From Mactromeris polynyma (taxonomy: Eukaryota > Mollusca > Bivalvia > Venerida > Mactridae), in NCBI GenBank assembly GCA_032209605.1, contig JASFXZ010000029.1:1601001-1665000 (forward strand): a stretch of DNA of 64,000 nucleotides. Reading direction: 5' to 3'. Below are positions 33,958 through 47,400 of this stretch, in pieces; the first letter of the stretch is position 1; every line of letters begins with the position of its first letter. The position numbers and the translations under genes were made by a program. The notes under the pieces were generated by a model. The model was given only the letters and a program-made list of their open reading frames with translations. It had not been told where the DNA came from and did no database searches.

Positions 33958-34022
33958 TTATCGTCGCCACCGGTTTCCCATATGGACGAAGCCTCCAGAA
34001 GAATGTTAGTCATATTAGATTT
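33958..34022 (-). repeat. Single inverted, diverged monomer of the 63-bp minisatellite
   Basis: The minus strand reads GACTAACATTCTTCTGGAGG and continues into a CCATATGGGAAACCGGTGGC-like stretch, matching the left border (31748-31800) of the array. This includes the unique flank GACTAACATTC, so the array border and this monomer share ancestry. Confidence 0.6.
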
Positions 34023-34154
34023 TTGGAGGATAGTACATGATACAGGAGATGCCCCAGTTCCAGAAGCACCCCTGGTTCTATTATGTGGTCGATGTAAAGC
34101 ATCATACACGGGACCTCAGTTTTTAAAGTATCGTCCGAAAGACTGTTAGTACGG

Positions 34155-34185
34155 TCAGTGATGGAGCGGGGAATCGAACCTGCGA
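34155..34185 (-). repeat. tRNA-like B-box relic
   Basis: The minus strand reads GCAGGTTCGATTCCCCGCTC, a perfect B-box context with part of an acceptor-like stem. There is no A-box at the right distance, so this is a SINE fragment. Confidence 0.4.
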
Positions 34186-35476
34186 TCAATAACCTTTTGC
34201 TTCCAATTCTATCAACTTGTCTATTACATGCACTCTGTAATCTTGTCATTTACTGTGTATTACATGAAAATTTAGAAAAAATAATATGTTTAAACTAAAT
34301 AGCAAAATCGTGTTAGCCCGAGAATACCGTTCGATAATTTGTTCCAGCAGGCTTATGTCGTCTGTACTAAACTTTCGATGTTAATGCATATAATTCTCCA
34401 CAGAGATAAACGTGTGAAACGACCCTCATAGAATCGGGCGATCGATAAACGGTTTCGATAAAACCAATTGTTACCAGCGCATGTGCACTAGACCAAATCG
34501 TAATTGGTAGGCCTACTGTCAATATCTATGTACATGCACATGTAAAGACTTTAGTTATAGAGACAACGCAGTTAGGCAATTGCCCAATCTTTCCTGCGAG
34601 AATCTTAAAAAAAGAGAGAAAAAATAGCATTTACATAAGACATAGGCCTACATAACAACAAATTACAATTTCATAAAGATGTCAACATGAAACAATAATA
34701 CTTATATACAAGGAATAAACACAAATGTTGAAGACAATTTTGTCTACACCATATACAACTCGGGTGTTTGAAGGCTGATAACTTTACACCAGAGATGTTT
34801 TCCAGCAAGAGATATATTTATGTACGGGCTATCATGTTCCGAGTTTCATAAAATCTTTATCAAATCAAACTTTCAATCTGGTATGAAAGTCTTAATTATC
34901 ACATGAATCCCCCGGGCAGTTTACGGCCTTCGTAAGGGCAACAATATTGAGAGCCCTGGTAATCGTATAGCATGCCATGCGAATTTTCGAAGATGTTTGG
35001 TCACGTAGGAGTGCCGTATAGCCCGTGTCTGAAAGACGAGTATGGACAACTTTTATGCCTCGGTCAGATGAGACCTCCAGGGTGGTCCCGGGCCCGTTAA
35101 ACTTAACTGTATACGCCAGGTTGGTAATGATATACCGTATCACGCACAATATCAACGACATCACATAGTCCAGATTCTTCTCCCGTTTGAATCTTTGGGG
35201 GCATGTAGCAAGCCCTATGGACTCAGATTCCAGAGAATCAAAAGACCAGTTTTCGAGAACCCAAAGGTGGTCTTATTATTGAGGTATTTCTGTATACCTT
35301 TTACGACGATGTTCCAAGAAACGCTAAATTGCATCAACAACCATCAATGCAACCTTTTCCAAACTGCAACCGTCAAAGCTTTAACACCTCCAGTCCCCAT
35401 GACAACCGAATAAATAACTTAACTGTACGCAGTCGTCTGCGCGACCATGGTCTGTATGGACGACATCCTTACATTG

Positions 35477-35723
35477 CGTCGCCTTAATTCTACACTGACG
35501 TAAGTAGCATTTTATTAGTTTTGAGATATAAACATTTAAAGATTGAAGAATCAATAAGTTTTTATACTTACGTCTTTGTGATATTGGAGTTTATTCTAGT
35601 TAGAACAGTTCTACAGGGTAACAAATCTCACCATCATTTAGAGCTCAAAGAGACGAACAAAACGATACCTAAAACTCAATATTGCCAAAAAATGACTTTC
35701 GTCCCTCTGGATTTAAGCCGACG
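35477..35723 (+). mobile_element. 247-bp MITE with CGTCG(G/C)CTTAATTC ends (copy 2)
   Basis: This is an inverted copy of 31300-31541 with high identity over the full length. ATTG precedes (35473-35476) and follows (35724-35727) the element, a candidate 4-bp target duplication. The long + strand frame at 35521-35973 runs through it and is not a gene. Confidence 0.82.
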
Positions 35724-35879
35724 ATTGATCGTGTTTATGACTGAACGTCAAGTGCCGCGTAAATCGTGTCACTGTGTATTTTTTGCTGACAGTTCCAAGA
35801 CTTTAATTCGCTATATGATTGTTGTTTCTGTTTATGTTATGAATGTGTTTTGTATTTCCCTTTCTCCTATGCAATTCTG

Positions 35880-36195
35880 TCACTTTATACAGTGTTCAGA
35901 TTGTTTCCTGCCCATTTTTGGCCTATTAAGACCAGTTGTCTTGACTTGTCCTGTGATCTTTTCCATCCATTAATTCCCACCTCCCCTTCCCTTACTGTCC
36001 ACTTTGATTCTCCTAGTTATTCCTTGTGATCTGCTGGGCCATTCCCTGCGCCTCAGTTCCTTAATACGTACCGTTTGACCTCCTTTAGTGCCTAAAGTTT
36101 TGTGGATTGTTGTTTTTCCGGAGATCTGCGTGGAGAGGCATTGTCTTATGTATGTGGCTTTCCCTGTAGTTACGTATTCTCTCTCTCATATTGAG
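35880..36195 (+). repeat. Interspersed repeat family R2 (copy 2)
   Basis: Shared words with 54035-54265 are TGTCCACTTTGATTCTCCTA, GTTATTCCTTGTG, TTTTGTGGATTGTTGTTTTT and GTTACGTATTCTCTCTC. It is the longest of the three copies. Confidence 0.7.
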
Positions 36196-36757
36196 AGTGT
36201 TTGATCATGTTAATTGACCGCTGAATATTCACTATGGTCCATTGTTAAAAGAGATTTGAGTGTGAAAATGAGCTTTGGGAATAAGTCCTAAGTTCGATTG
36301 TGGAGTGTGGGACCAAAACCCAATTAATACTCCTGCATCTCATTACCACTCTCAAATATCAACGAAAATGCACAAAAAAGAGTATTTGACACTTATTTGA
36401 TATTTCGATGAGGACAATATGTGATTTGAGATTTGAGTACTGAAAATCCGTTATAATCCCGGGCTCTGGTCTGGACAGGTATGTTCAAGGTGTACGGTAA
36501 TTGATCACCTCTCCCAGCTGAGATTCTTGCGAGGGACGTCATTCCACTGTTTCGAAATAATGTCGATATAGCTCTGTTACAAGCTTATATCACAAGTCAA
36601 AACTAACGATATATACTGTCGTTTTCTTTGTATCGATAGCATTAACTTCATTGATAAATGCTCCGCTAAAAAGCCAGATTTGCATCCTAGACGACTGGAA
36701 AAAGATTGCATCTTTCTTTATAGATGATACCAAGTTAGAAAAGCATTTGGCTTATGA
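36196..36757. other. Gene-free stretch
   Basis: I see no coding or repeat signal of note in this stretch. Confidence 0.4.
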
Positions 36758-36944
36758 TTTTATCATCATTATTATTATTATGATTACATTATTATGATTA
36801 CATTATTATGATTACCGTATTATGATTACATTATTATGATTACATTATTATGATTACCGTATTATGATTACCGTATTATGATTACATTATTATGATTACA
36901 TTATTATGATTACATTATTATGATTACATTATTATTATGATTAC

Positions 36945-36975
<31 letters not shown>

Positions 36976-37305
36976 ATATCATTATCATTATTACATTATT
37001 ATTATTATTATTATTATTACATTATTATTATTACATTATTATGATTACATTATTATGATTACATGATTATTATTATTACATTATCATGATTACATTATTA
37101 TTATTACATCATTATTATTATTATTACATCATTATTATTACATTATTATTATTACATTATCATGATTACATTATTATTATTACATTATTATTATTACATT
37201 ATTATTATTACATTATTATTATTACATTATTATTATTACATTATAATTATTACATTATTATTATTACATTATTATTATTACATAATTATAATAATAATTA
37301 ATATT
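36758..37305 (+). repeat. ATT/ATTATGATTAC microsatellite
   Basis: About 550 bp is made of ATT triplets interrupted by GATTAC and ACCGT variants. The left half repeats ATTATGATTACATT and the right half is mostly ATTATTATTAC. It encodes only low-complexity frames. Confidence 0.95.
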
Positions 37306-37395
37306 ATTACTTAGACGTGCCGATGCTACACGTCGCCACAACCACGGACCTATATAGGTCTACGCCACAACCCGTAGTCGAACTATAATTAAATA

Positions 37396-37582
37396 CAGTC
37401 GGATCTCTTTTATTCGATAAACCTTCTATCCGAAGACTCGGTATCATGACATCCGAAATAAATACCAGCAGGTCCAGGTATATCTTCTGACGTATGTCGA
37501 ATTGAAATGAGCTTTTCGAAGCCATGTATTATTCGAACTAAAATTTCGAACTTTAGGAACTCGAATTAATGAGGTCCGACTG
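37396..37582. mobile_element. 187-bp MITE with CAGTCGGATCTC ends and TA duplication
   Basis: The left end is CAGTCGGATCTCTTTTATTC and the right end is the complement of CAGTCGGACCTCATTAATTC. It is flanked by TA on both sides (37394-37395, 37583-37584). It carries TTCGAA words inside. The TA duplication and end motif fit pogo/Tigger-like elements (inference). Confidence 0.78.
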
Positions 37583-37584
37583 TA

Positions 37585-38352
37585 TGTCTAAGGCAAGTCG
37601 TAATTCAGGAGTGGAACAATATTCCACAGACAGGAATAAACATACCTATCGGTTTCATGCGCAGCCGATGCCATGCCGACGTTTTTTTTCTTTTTGAATA
37701 GCGTAGATATTGAAACAGTATGGTATAGGGTAGCCTTGAAATAGATGGCCTATTTTTCACGTAGAGCGTAGAAAAGAATGCATACATTTCTGTGGCATAC
37801 GTAATACCAAAAACTAATATGAATGTCGTTTTTCTGTTGTGCAAAGTTTATAAACCATCGTAATCTTATCGACTGGTGCACTTTCATTGAACAATTTTAT
37901 TATTTTCCCTTACTTGGGTATTTAGAGTGAATACAATAATTATGAAATCCGCGGAATAAAACATACCGCGGATAAACTCCGCATAACACACCGCGGATGA
38001 AAAAGGTTATGTGTACTCAGAATAACAGACATGTAATTGTCTTAATTGTGGAAAAAATATTTCTCTTGGATAATTCGATCTGTAAACATACTAAATGTTC
38101 ATCAAAATAACCCAGTAATGCGGGTGCATATTTATCCTGATTCAATATAGACGCTCTCCTTACAACGGAAAAGAATACGGAAAAAATCCGAAATTATTAC
38201 TTTTAGCCATGCAAGAATATACTCCGCGTTCATTTTATCCCTGTGATCTTTTGCGACTTACCATAAAACAGTCTTCCTTTCTTGGCGCGGACCGGTCGCC
38301 GTTCACGCTAAAATTCGTGTTTTGCTTATCGGTAGCCCTTGTTTCGAACAAG
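37585..38352. other. 5' flank and 5' UTR of the importin gene
   Basis: There is a cluster of CCGCGGA words at 37950-38000. An in-frame ATG at 38209 could extend the importin N-terminus by 48 residues, but its context (GCCATGC) is weaker than that of the family start at 38353. No TATA box is certain. Confidence 0.4.
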
Positions 38353-38436
38353 ATGGATGTAAATAAACTGGTAGACGTGTTAAGGGCTACTCTTGACCCA
38401 AATCAAAGAGAAGAAGCGGAGAAACAGCTCGAAATC
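38353..38436 (+). CDS. IPO7: IPO7 exon 1
   Basis: Residues 1-28. The donor is GAAATC|GTGAGT, phase 0. Confidence 0.95.
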
Positions 38437-41400
38437 GTGAGTAAATCGCCTCACCCTCAAAGGAATTCCAGAAATTTCATGGCCGCCTCATGCGCTACAC
38501 GTGTTTGACATATGATTCATTTACCAACATATTCTTGTCTACGTTTAGTTGTCAATCATCCTATCAATTCGATAAAAGAACTTTGTTTGTTTTAAACAAC
38601 TATTTAATCTTGTGGAATTTTATCTGTCAAAAACATTTTGTTTGACGTTTCATTAAAGCCCCGTGGTCAATAAAAGGTGCATTCATGAGGAATTGCATTA
38701 TTAGACTTCTGTCTGTAAGATGGACTAAGATGATTGTCATTGAATGGCAGAAGATCGATATCATTGACAGCAGGGTTCTGTTGCCCTGGTCCTATACCTT
38801 AAAACTATGACATTGCTCTGTGTTCTTTGTGATAACTGTTATTTTTCTGGTATATCAAAAATCCTGAAAAATCAGTAGCATGTTCCGTCCTGAAGTCACA
38901 ACTTATAATAAGTCAGAATACTTATTATGCAAATTCAAGGTGAATATTCAGTTAAACCTAGTAAATTGTTATATGAATAAGTAATTGTCAAATATGCAAT
39001 CATAAAGACCAACTGTTACATTCGTAAAAATGTTTTAAATTAATCTTGTTCATTACATGTTGTTTACATAGGTTTCCAGTCAACTCGTACCGTAGTCAAC
39101 TCGTACGCTGGTCACCTCGTACCGTGGTCAGCTCGTACCGTAGTTAACTCGTACCTTAATTTTTTTAACAGTATTAACAGTTTTTCATTATGAAATTAAG
39201 TGTTACTGTATTTTCCTGTATTCGGTGAACAATTTTGAACAGTATAACTATACTGGTAATGTTTGTCGGTACTTATTATGCGGCAGCTAATACCAGTTGG
39301 TCAACTCGTACCTTCAGTAAAACAAGTCATATTCAAGTCATACAAACACTTATTAATAGAGTTAATATTATTAAAAGTAAGTTTTTTCCTGTATTGTGTG
39401 GCTCATTTGTGACCAGTGTAAACATATTAAACTTTCACAGTACCGTTAATCATTACTTAATAGACAGCATATAACGCCTGTTAGTCAACTCGTACCTTCG
39501 TAATTCAAGTCATTTTTTATGCTAATTAATATATCTTTTTATATTAATGTATAATGTACACATTTCTTGGAACAAACGATCTTCATAACGATAAAGTATA
39601 CAAATAAATGCACCAATTGATGTATTGATGACTATCATTTTCCTAGGCTTCCTCTGGCAAAATGTTCACACTAATTGATGTCAATCCTAAATGATATCTG
39701 AAAAAAGCACTAAAAAATATGCATTAGTATACAGATTAAAGTTATATAAGATACGAGTTGACCAAATACTAAGGTACGAGTTGACCAAAACAGGTAAAAA
39801 TTGACAAAGGTACAAGTTATCTACGGTATGAGCTGACCACGGTACGAGTTGGCCAAAAACGGTACGAGTTGACGACGTACAAGTTGACTACAGTACGAGT
39901 TGACCGGTTACCGTTAACATACATATTTGCAAAGCATGCAGCCTGCAAAGATGGATACTGACAGCTGATAGACAAAAGCTTTTGTCTGGTTTGGTTTTTA
40001 CAGGTTTTCAAAGAAATCGTAAATGCAAAAATCAGTTTTGTGGTAGCGCTGGTGCTTCTTTTTTTATGATGACACTTTGAAAAGGTTTAGTGAAAGATAT
40101 TGTAAAATAACAAAGTTTACTTGTAATTTTTTAACAGCACGCTTAACAATTTTCATACAAGTTCATAATATCAACACCCATTGCATTCACATGTATAATA
40201 TTGGAGCCTATTTTCTTATTTCCTTATAAAGTTGGGTCTGGTAAAGGTACCCACTCTCAATTCAAAATGGTTTGTTTTTCCCAATCCAAACGTGAAAATC
40301 CCTAAATCGTTAAGGGCTTAAAAGGGAATTTCGGCATTAATTATTTATAGGCTTGCATCAATAATAGCAACAACTCTCGTTGAAATACCTAAAGAATGGT
40401 GTTGCCAAGTATCATCAAGTTATAATGGAGAATACTGAAATATTTTATTCATAAATGTTAGTAAAAAAATCTTTCCAATTTAGATGGTCACGATGCTGAT
40501 TTTCCCAATTAGTGGACCAGTTCCCAAAGTAGTGAAAAAGCCCTGGATATAGAATTAAAACTGCATAGTAATTGTTTACATGATTTTCTGATAGATATGT
40601 GTATGGGCTTTGATCTTCTCATATAAAATATTTACTGAGGTATAGGCATAGCAATTGGCATCTTTTTATTCAATACATTTGTCGCACGTTTTTGAGCCAG
40701 TGGTTTTTTTTCAAAATAATTTTACTGCCTGTGCCATTTCAATTGGGAAAATGTGCGCAAATCACTGTGAGTATTGCCATTTAGACTTTGAACCTGTCAT
40801 TGAATAAAGAATAGGAAGTAACAGATGAAAAATATAGAATGTGAAACTTCAAGTGTTAAATGTCTATATTTGGACTACTGTTTCTCGATGCATTGTAATT
40901 TGTAAAAACGTATGCAGAAAATGATGAAATTGTAGGTACAAACGGTTTATTTTCAGCTGTTGTTATAGCTGTTAATCAGCTATATAAGCAATGACAAAAA
41001 GTATATATTTTTCCCAATTTGAATGTAAAAAATTCCCAATAAATCTGCAGAAGAATAAAAAGTTCAATGTAGCCAACAATTGATAGAAGTTAGAGGCTTT
41101 ATTCTTACAGGCAGTTTATAAAAAAACAACAGTTGTCCATTAATTAATCACTATAACCTTTACTTTTATTCCTAATATTTTGCTGTAATTGTTAGTCTTT
41201 TTCCCAATTTCTAAGTTTAACACGCAACAAATTCCAATTTGAAGGGTATGGGTCATCTTCCCAGAAAAGCCAAAATAAACCCTGCGAAACATCAGTCAAT
41301 GACTGCAGTTTCATGCTGATGTTGGATACAGAACTGTTAGTGATTTGACTTTGAGTCTGAAAATTTTGTATGCCGAGGTGTCACTAATTTTTGAATTAGC

Positions 41401-44400
41401 AGGGAAATCATCAAAAGTAGATGGGGGTCTGGGGTTACTCTCCTTAATTATGTTAACTTGTACAAGAAAAGTAGCCGGGTGATGATGCTTAATTTACCGG
41501 GTAAATTGACTGGCTACCGGATGTTATTGACTGCCCTGGTTTGCCAGCCTGTAAAAATGTGTAATGATATGGCATTTTCAGTCTGAAGTGTGACAGAAGG
41601 TATGATAAGGTGTGATATGTACTACTCAGATAGTTTTGTCCAGGGCATTTGAATTGTCCAGGGCATTAGAGAGCTTTTTGGGAATGGCACCATGGAAAGT
41701 TTACACAAGAGTTGTTCAAGATAAAACGGGGGAATTTTGAGCTAGACTTGTCACTTTCTCATTTATACCATTTTCGAAATTTTATGGCAGATTGATTATA
41801 TTCCTTGTCAATTAATTTAATAAAACAATGTCTTAATATATAAAAGGAATATAAATTAAATCAAACTGATCTTACACGAATGTATTACTTGTTTTTGTTG
41901 GTTAGGGAATTGGAAATTGGTGGAGAAAATACTTTAGTAGGGAAATGGTACGAATAAACAGCTCCAAAAGTAGACAAATAGATGCCCATTTGACAGATAT
42001 AATCCAGGAAAATTAATTTGAAGCTGGCAAATCAGAGAAACAAAGCAAGCATCGTCTCTGAATGGTGTTTTCTTGATTAAATTAGTTGCATTTACATGAC
42101 TAAATTATTCATTCTTATCCATACGCTTTTATTGCAGGTGCATAAAATCATTGGATTTTCTCCAATTCTTCTTCAAGTAGTTATGGAAGAAGCAATTGAT
42201 ATGCCAGTTAGACAAGCAGGTATGTAGGATTAACTGTTCAGTTCAGGGGTTCAACTAGGTGCTTAATCCTCCAGGGTCATTTTGATGATCTTTTACCGGA
42301 TTGTACCATTTTGTAGGCAAATTCGTTGCTATCTAGGAGAAAATTTACCCTTTAGCCAGAATCCTGAGGGTCAAAATTAGCATTTTGGAAATTCCGAGGG
42401 GTCAACTCCAGGGTCAAATGGAACTCCTTAGGTTTCTCAACAATGATCCCACAAGATTTGTTCTTCCTAGTGATATCCTGTACATATATAATAGTGGTTC
42501 ATAAAATGCTTATTCTCAAGTGTGCAGTGGTTGTTCTGCTAATTGTTCAATTAACTTTCAAGTATGGTTAATGGGCTTACTGTGCTTTAAATATTGAAGT
42601 AAGATGTATTTCAAGTGTTTTGTATCTAGGAATTTTTATGGTCCCTCCAATACATTTCATTTCATTGTGAATTCTGTAATCGATTTTTGATATCATTTTT
42701 AAAAAATCCAAAATGTTAAGGTAGAGACCTATTCCCAGGAAGAGCCTTGCTGACCCCTAATTTAGTAAATTTTACAAGTACCCTTTTCCAAAATGCCAAA
42801 ATTAGTGAACCCAGAATATAAATTTGATGAGAGTTACTGCTATTTACTATTGCTTTTTTTCGCTTCACAGGTGTGATTTACTTGAAGAACATGTGTTCAC
42901 AATTCTGGCAAGATCGTGAAGCGGAGAATCCTGGTGACCCGGTGCCTTTCAATATTCATGAACAAGACAGACTGGCAATCAGAAATAACATCATTGAGGC
43001 TGTTATTCATGCACCTGATCCAGTCAGGTGTGTAAACCCTTCTGTTTGATTTGCCTCTTTGACTGTACACAGGTGTTTGAAATTATGGTTTGAAATTTGT
43101 TGGTTCTGCCTTTACATTTAAGTATTCATCACACCTGCTTCTAAAAAGGCGTGCAACTTTTCATCGACCATATTGTGAAATAACGACTCTTATTTTGACT
43201 AACAAAAACCATTCAGGGCTCTCTTTTTTCAAAGATTCTTGTCTCAGACTAATGGAAATGTAGAATTTGACTTGTCTGACATAGGAAGCTAGTTGTCCCG
43301 AAAATACAGGTCAATTTAGTTACAAATAAACACACAATAATCGCTCCACAATCTAAAATTAATAATCACAAGTATGTGTTAGTCCGATTCTAAGGTTTGA
43401 CTTACAACTGAACAATTGCTGATGTTGGTAAGGTTTATAAATAGACTTGTCCGGGACTAACTTCAACTCGACTGTTCGTAGCCCGATTCAGCTTTAGACT
43501 AGTTCGAGACATCGGGCTAGTGGATTTCTAAAGCCCTGCCATTGATTTTGAGTGGTGATGCTATGATGCTTCGTATTTCAAAAACAGTTATGTTTTAAAG
43601 TTTGTCTTTGCAATAGTTATCAGAGGAAACATTAAATGTTTTCTTAATAAGCAGGGTTCTCATTAGGATTTGGAAACAGGAGGTCAAAAACCTGCTTGTG
43701 GAAAAAGTTGCAATTCTTCAATGCAATTTCAATGAAATTGAGCCAGAAATAGGGAGTCCCAGGGAATGATAAGGAGTCCAAAAAGCATAATTAGGCGTAT
43801 AGTAAGAACCCTGATAAGTTACTAAGTAACGTTTTATAGAGTTTTCGATTCTGCTTGTTTTAGGAAACTGGTTTTGATGCTAGAATACATGAATTAACTG
43901 GCAAGTTGTTGTTTTACAGAGTACAGTTATGTGTTTGTATTAGCACAATGATCAAACATGACTATCCAGGACGCTGGCCAACGTTTCCAGAGAAGGTAGC
44001 ATTCTATATACAGTCTGAACAACATGCTACATGGATGGGAGCGTTTATGTGTCTCTACCAAATGGTCAAAGTTTATGAGTAAGTAGAATCCTGAGGAAAT
44101 ACCGGTTGTTTTTATAGCCGCTATTCGGCTATATTCCCAATGCCAAATAGTATACAATTTTCCTAATTTGAATGAAAAAAAATCCAATAAACCTGAAGAA
44201 GAATAAAAAGTTCAATGTGTAGCCAAATATTGACGAAATTTGAGGCTTGGATTCTGTCTACTCTTTCTTTTCTTCGACTTTTCACTGTCTAATGCTCCTT
44301 TATCGCACAAAATCTATATTTAAAAAGGTCCATTTCGTCTGCTTGCAAACAGTACAAAAAACATTTAGATGTTGTAATATTTCAAATTCCATTCGGAGTT

Positions 44401-47400
44401 GTCGTTCCTGCCATAAAAGAACTAGGAGTTCCGACATACTGTTAATGTTTAAAAATAGGGGAATAGGATGCTATTATGGAAACGATTTGTACATTAATTG
44501 CACGTATGATGCAAGTATCAATAATTATCAACACAACCAGTCGGGCTAGTTAGACTAGACCGGACCAGCTTTTAACCAGGTAATGTCGTTCGGACGTGCC
44601 TTAGTGTCGAACCCTGATGTAAAATTGATGTTTGAGTACCTGTATTAATTTATAAACAGAATAACTGTTTAAAACAGAACATATTATTTCCTGATCATAA
44701 CTGTCCACTATCAGTTATTTTAGCTGTTGTGGATTTTAAATGCAGGAGACAGGAACTTGCTTTGTAGTACTTGCTCATTCAGATCATTGTTTGAGTGATT
44801 TTGCTAAAAGCACACATTTATTCATCTTAGTAATCATCATGCGCATCTGTTAAAGGCATATTCTTTATAATTATGTCTCCCTCTCTGCATATTGTTTTTG
44901 TCTTCGGCGTCTGTCTGTCCACGTTTAGCTTGTCCGCGTTTTATCTCCAATACAGATGGTCGGATTTCAGCCAAACTTCATAGGATTGATCAACATCAAG
45001 TGTAGTTGTGCATCTTCGTTTTTTGTTCCGCTCAGATCATTTTTTACTGAGTTATGGCCCTTTGATGTTTTACTGCCATCTGGGATTCTTAGTTCTTGAC
45101 TAAGGTTAATATACTTAAGAAAGATACCGAGCGTAGATATTGCAGAGGTGGCAAGTCTTCATGGTACTCCTAGAATTCATTTAGAGATATTGCCGATGGT
45201 AACGGATGGATAGGGCTTTTATCTAACGTCCATTGCATAAATTACTTGTAATGCTTGGTTGATATCAGCTGATGACAAGCTAAGCGATGGACATCTTGAT
45301 GAATCTTCATAGAGTCTTTGTAGTTGATTACAAATGACCATCGGTGAAATTGTAGAAAAATGCTGATCTCTCACATTGATTGTAGATTAGATAAAGTTGA
45401 TAATAATGGTAAAAAATAAGGGCTACTTGCATCTCTGATATTGTTCCTACATGTAGTAATTGTCAGCTAAATTGAAATACTGTAACTTAATATACATGTT
45501 GTTTCTTTCAGATACAAAAGAAGTGAAGAAAGGAAGATACTGGACACAGCTATGACACACATGCTACCTTTGTGTTATCAGAGATGTGTTCAACTTTTAC
45601 AAGATCCATCTGACGCTTCCAATCTTTTACAGAAACAGATTCTGAAAATCTACTACGCCTTTATACAGGTAAGTCATTATCTTATATGGGACACCAATCC
45701 CTTGGTCCATGCTGGGTTCTGGACGTGTTGGCGACCTGGGCATTTATTCTCAATGTTACAACTATTTTTATGCCCCTGCCATGTATATGGGGGGCATTAA
45801 GAGTTGCTCCTGTCTTTGCATGTGTGTGTTCAGATTCTTGTCTGGGCTATAACTTCATTATGGATGGAGGGATTTGAAAATAATTTGGCACATGTAATGA
45901 CCATAACAAGACAAGTGTGTTGCACGAAGCACCCAGCCTCGTAGGTCCTAGGTGAAGGTCACTGTTACTAAAACATAGTAGATATATTTGCATATAATCA
46001 AAGAAATATCTCAAACACTCATTTCTGTGTCACATATCACAAAGCAGGGGCATCTGTGTCTGTGACACATTTCAAGTTAGAAAAAAATTACTGAAATAAA
46101 TAATATAAGTTTATTTGATTATATTGATTGCTTCTAAAGGATGCCTTTGTAACGAAACATTCTGAAGAACTTTACAACAAAAAAATGGACTTTGTTATGA
46201 GAATTGGTGGTGTTTGGAGTGTATTCAGACTTTGCCTTATTTTTTTCAGAGCACTAGTCCGGTTGGGCAAGTTGCTCATCCATACCACTAGCTTGAACTC
46301 ATTCTTACTAGCCTGAACGTATATAACACTTATCACAGTTATGTATATATACTACTGGTTAAAGTCATGGGTGGATTTTGTTGTTGCTCTATTTCCGAAA
46401 AAAGTTAATTCACTAAAATTAACTGAGTAGATCAGTATTTAGCTGACATGAATTGTATACATTTCCTTGTGACCATGATCAGTTTTTAATGTTCTGTATT
46501 GTAAATAAGTTGTGACTGTTAACAACAAATTATATATCGATGCAATATTTATCGTTTTTAAAATGGAACTTTTTTTGTTTTTCAGAATCATCTACCTCTG
46601 GAGACAGTGTCTAAAGAATCATTTACACAATGGATGGAACTTATTAGACAGATTGTTGACAGACCTGTACCAGAGGTGAATTATAGTTTTACTAAATGTT
46701 TTATGATGCTATGATATATTGTTAGGTCCTGTGTTTGAGGTCTTAGATTATTACATATATGTGCCATTCTCTGAGATTTTTGGCCCAAATGACATACCCG
46801 ACTTTTTCAACTTTCAACCCTGCAGATATGAAGAATTTGACAAACACTACATTGGTAAAACTCAGAACTCTTTCAAGGATTTTCTTGTCTGTCAATGGTG
46901 TTTTTTAGTATATTGTATTGAATGATAAGCTTTTGAGTTTAAATTATTTATGTAAAATGTCACATATTATGCAGAGTATATGTTTGATAGGAGAAACATT
47001 GTGCCTATATATATCATTCATTAATGCATTATGATTTACAGCAAGCTAACCAGATTGAGGAGGATGATAGACCGGAGTTAGCGTGGTGGAAAGTGAAGAA
47101 ATGGGCCGTACACATTCTCTCTCGAACATTTGAAAGGTAACTTTTGACAAACTTTAAGGCCATCCTTGAAAAATTGTTTGGCATACTCCTACTCAGCCAA
47201 ATATTGGTGGGTAGGTAATAATTTAAATGATGGCCTAAATGAAGAAATGTTGAAGCATACTTTTTTTTATAATTTCAACATTCTAAGGCTTTTATAAGTA
47301 GCAGAGTTAAATCAGTAACGAAATACCAGTTTTCGCAGCTCTATTTCTAAAAATTTCATTGAAAGATACTTACTATGAAAAAGGCTTACTCTAATTGTTG

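Larger units (their letters stand above)
32391..35476. other. Gene-free stretch between the two inverted MITE copies
   Basis: No exon is recognised. It contains an R1 fragment on the minus strand (about 32410-32480) and a small hairpin around AAACCCGTCC/GACGGGTTT (33377-33412). It also holds an inverted 63-bp monomer (about 33960-34020) and a tRNA-like head (34155-34185, minus strand). A 3' fragment of the GGTGGTCTTATTATTGAGG family is at about 35245-35295. Confidence 0.4.

Noticed and set aside
35521..35973. 150-codon + strand open frame as a gene
   Set aside because: It starts inside a MITE (35477-35723) and runs into dispersed repeat R2. The first part occurs inverted at 31300-31541.
44247..44549. 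100-codon + strand open frame inside IPO7 intron 4
   Set aside because: There is no splice phase compatibility with exons 4 and 5, which join perfectly without it. The peptide is not family-like and it overlaps repeat sequence.
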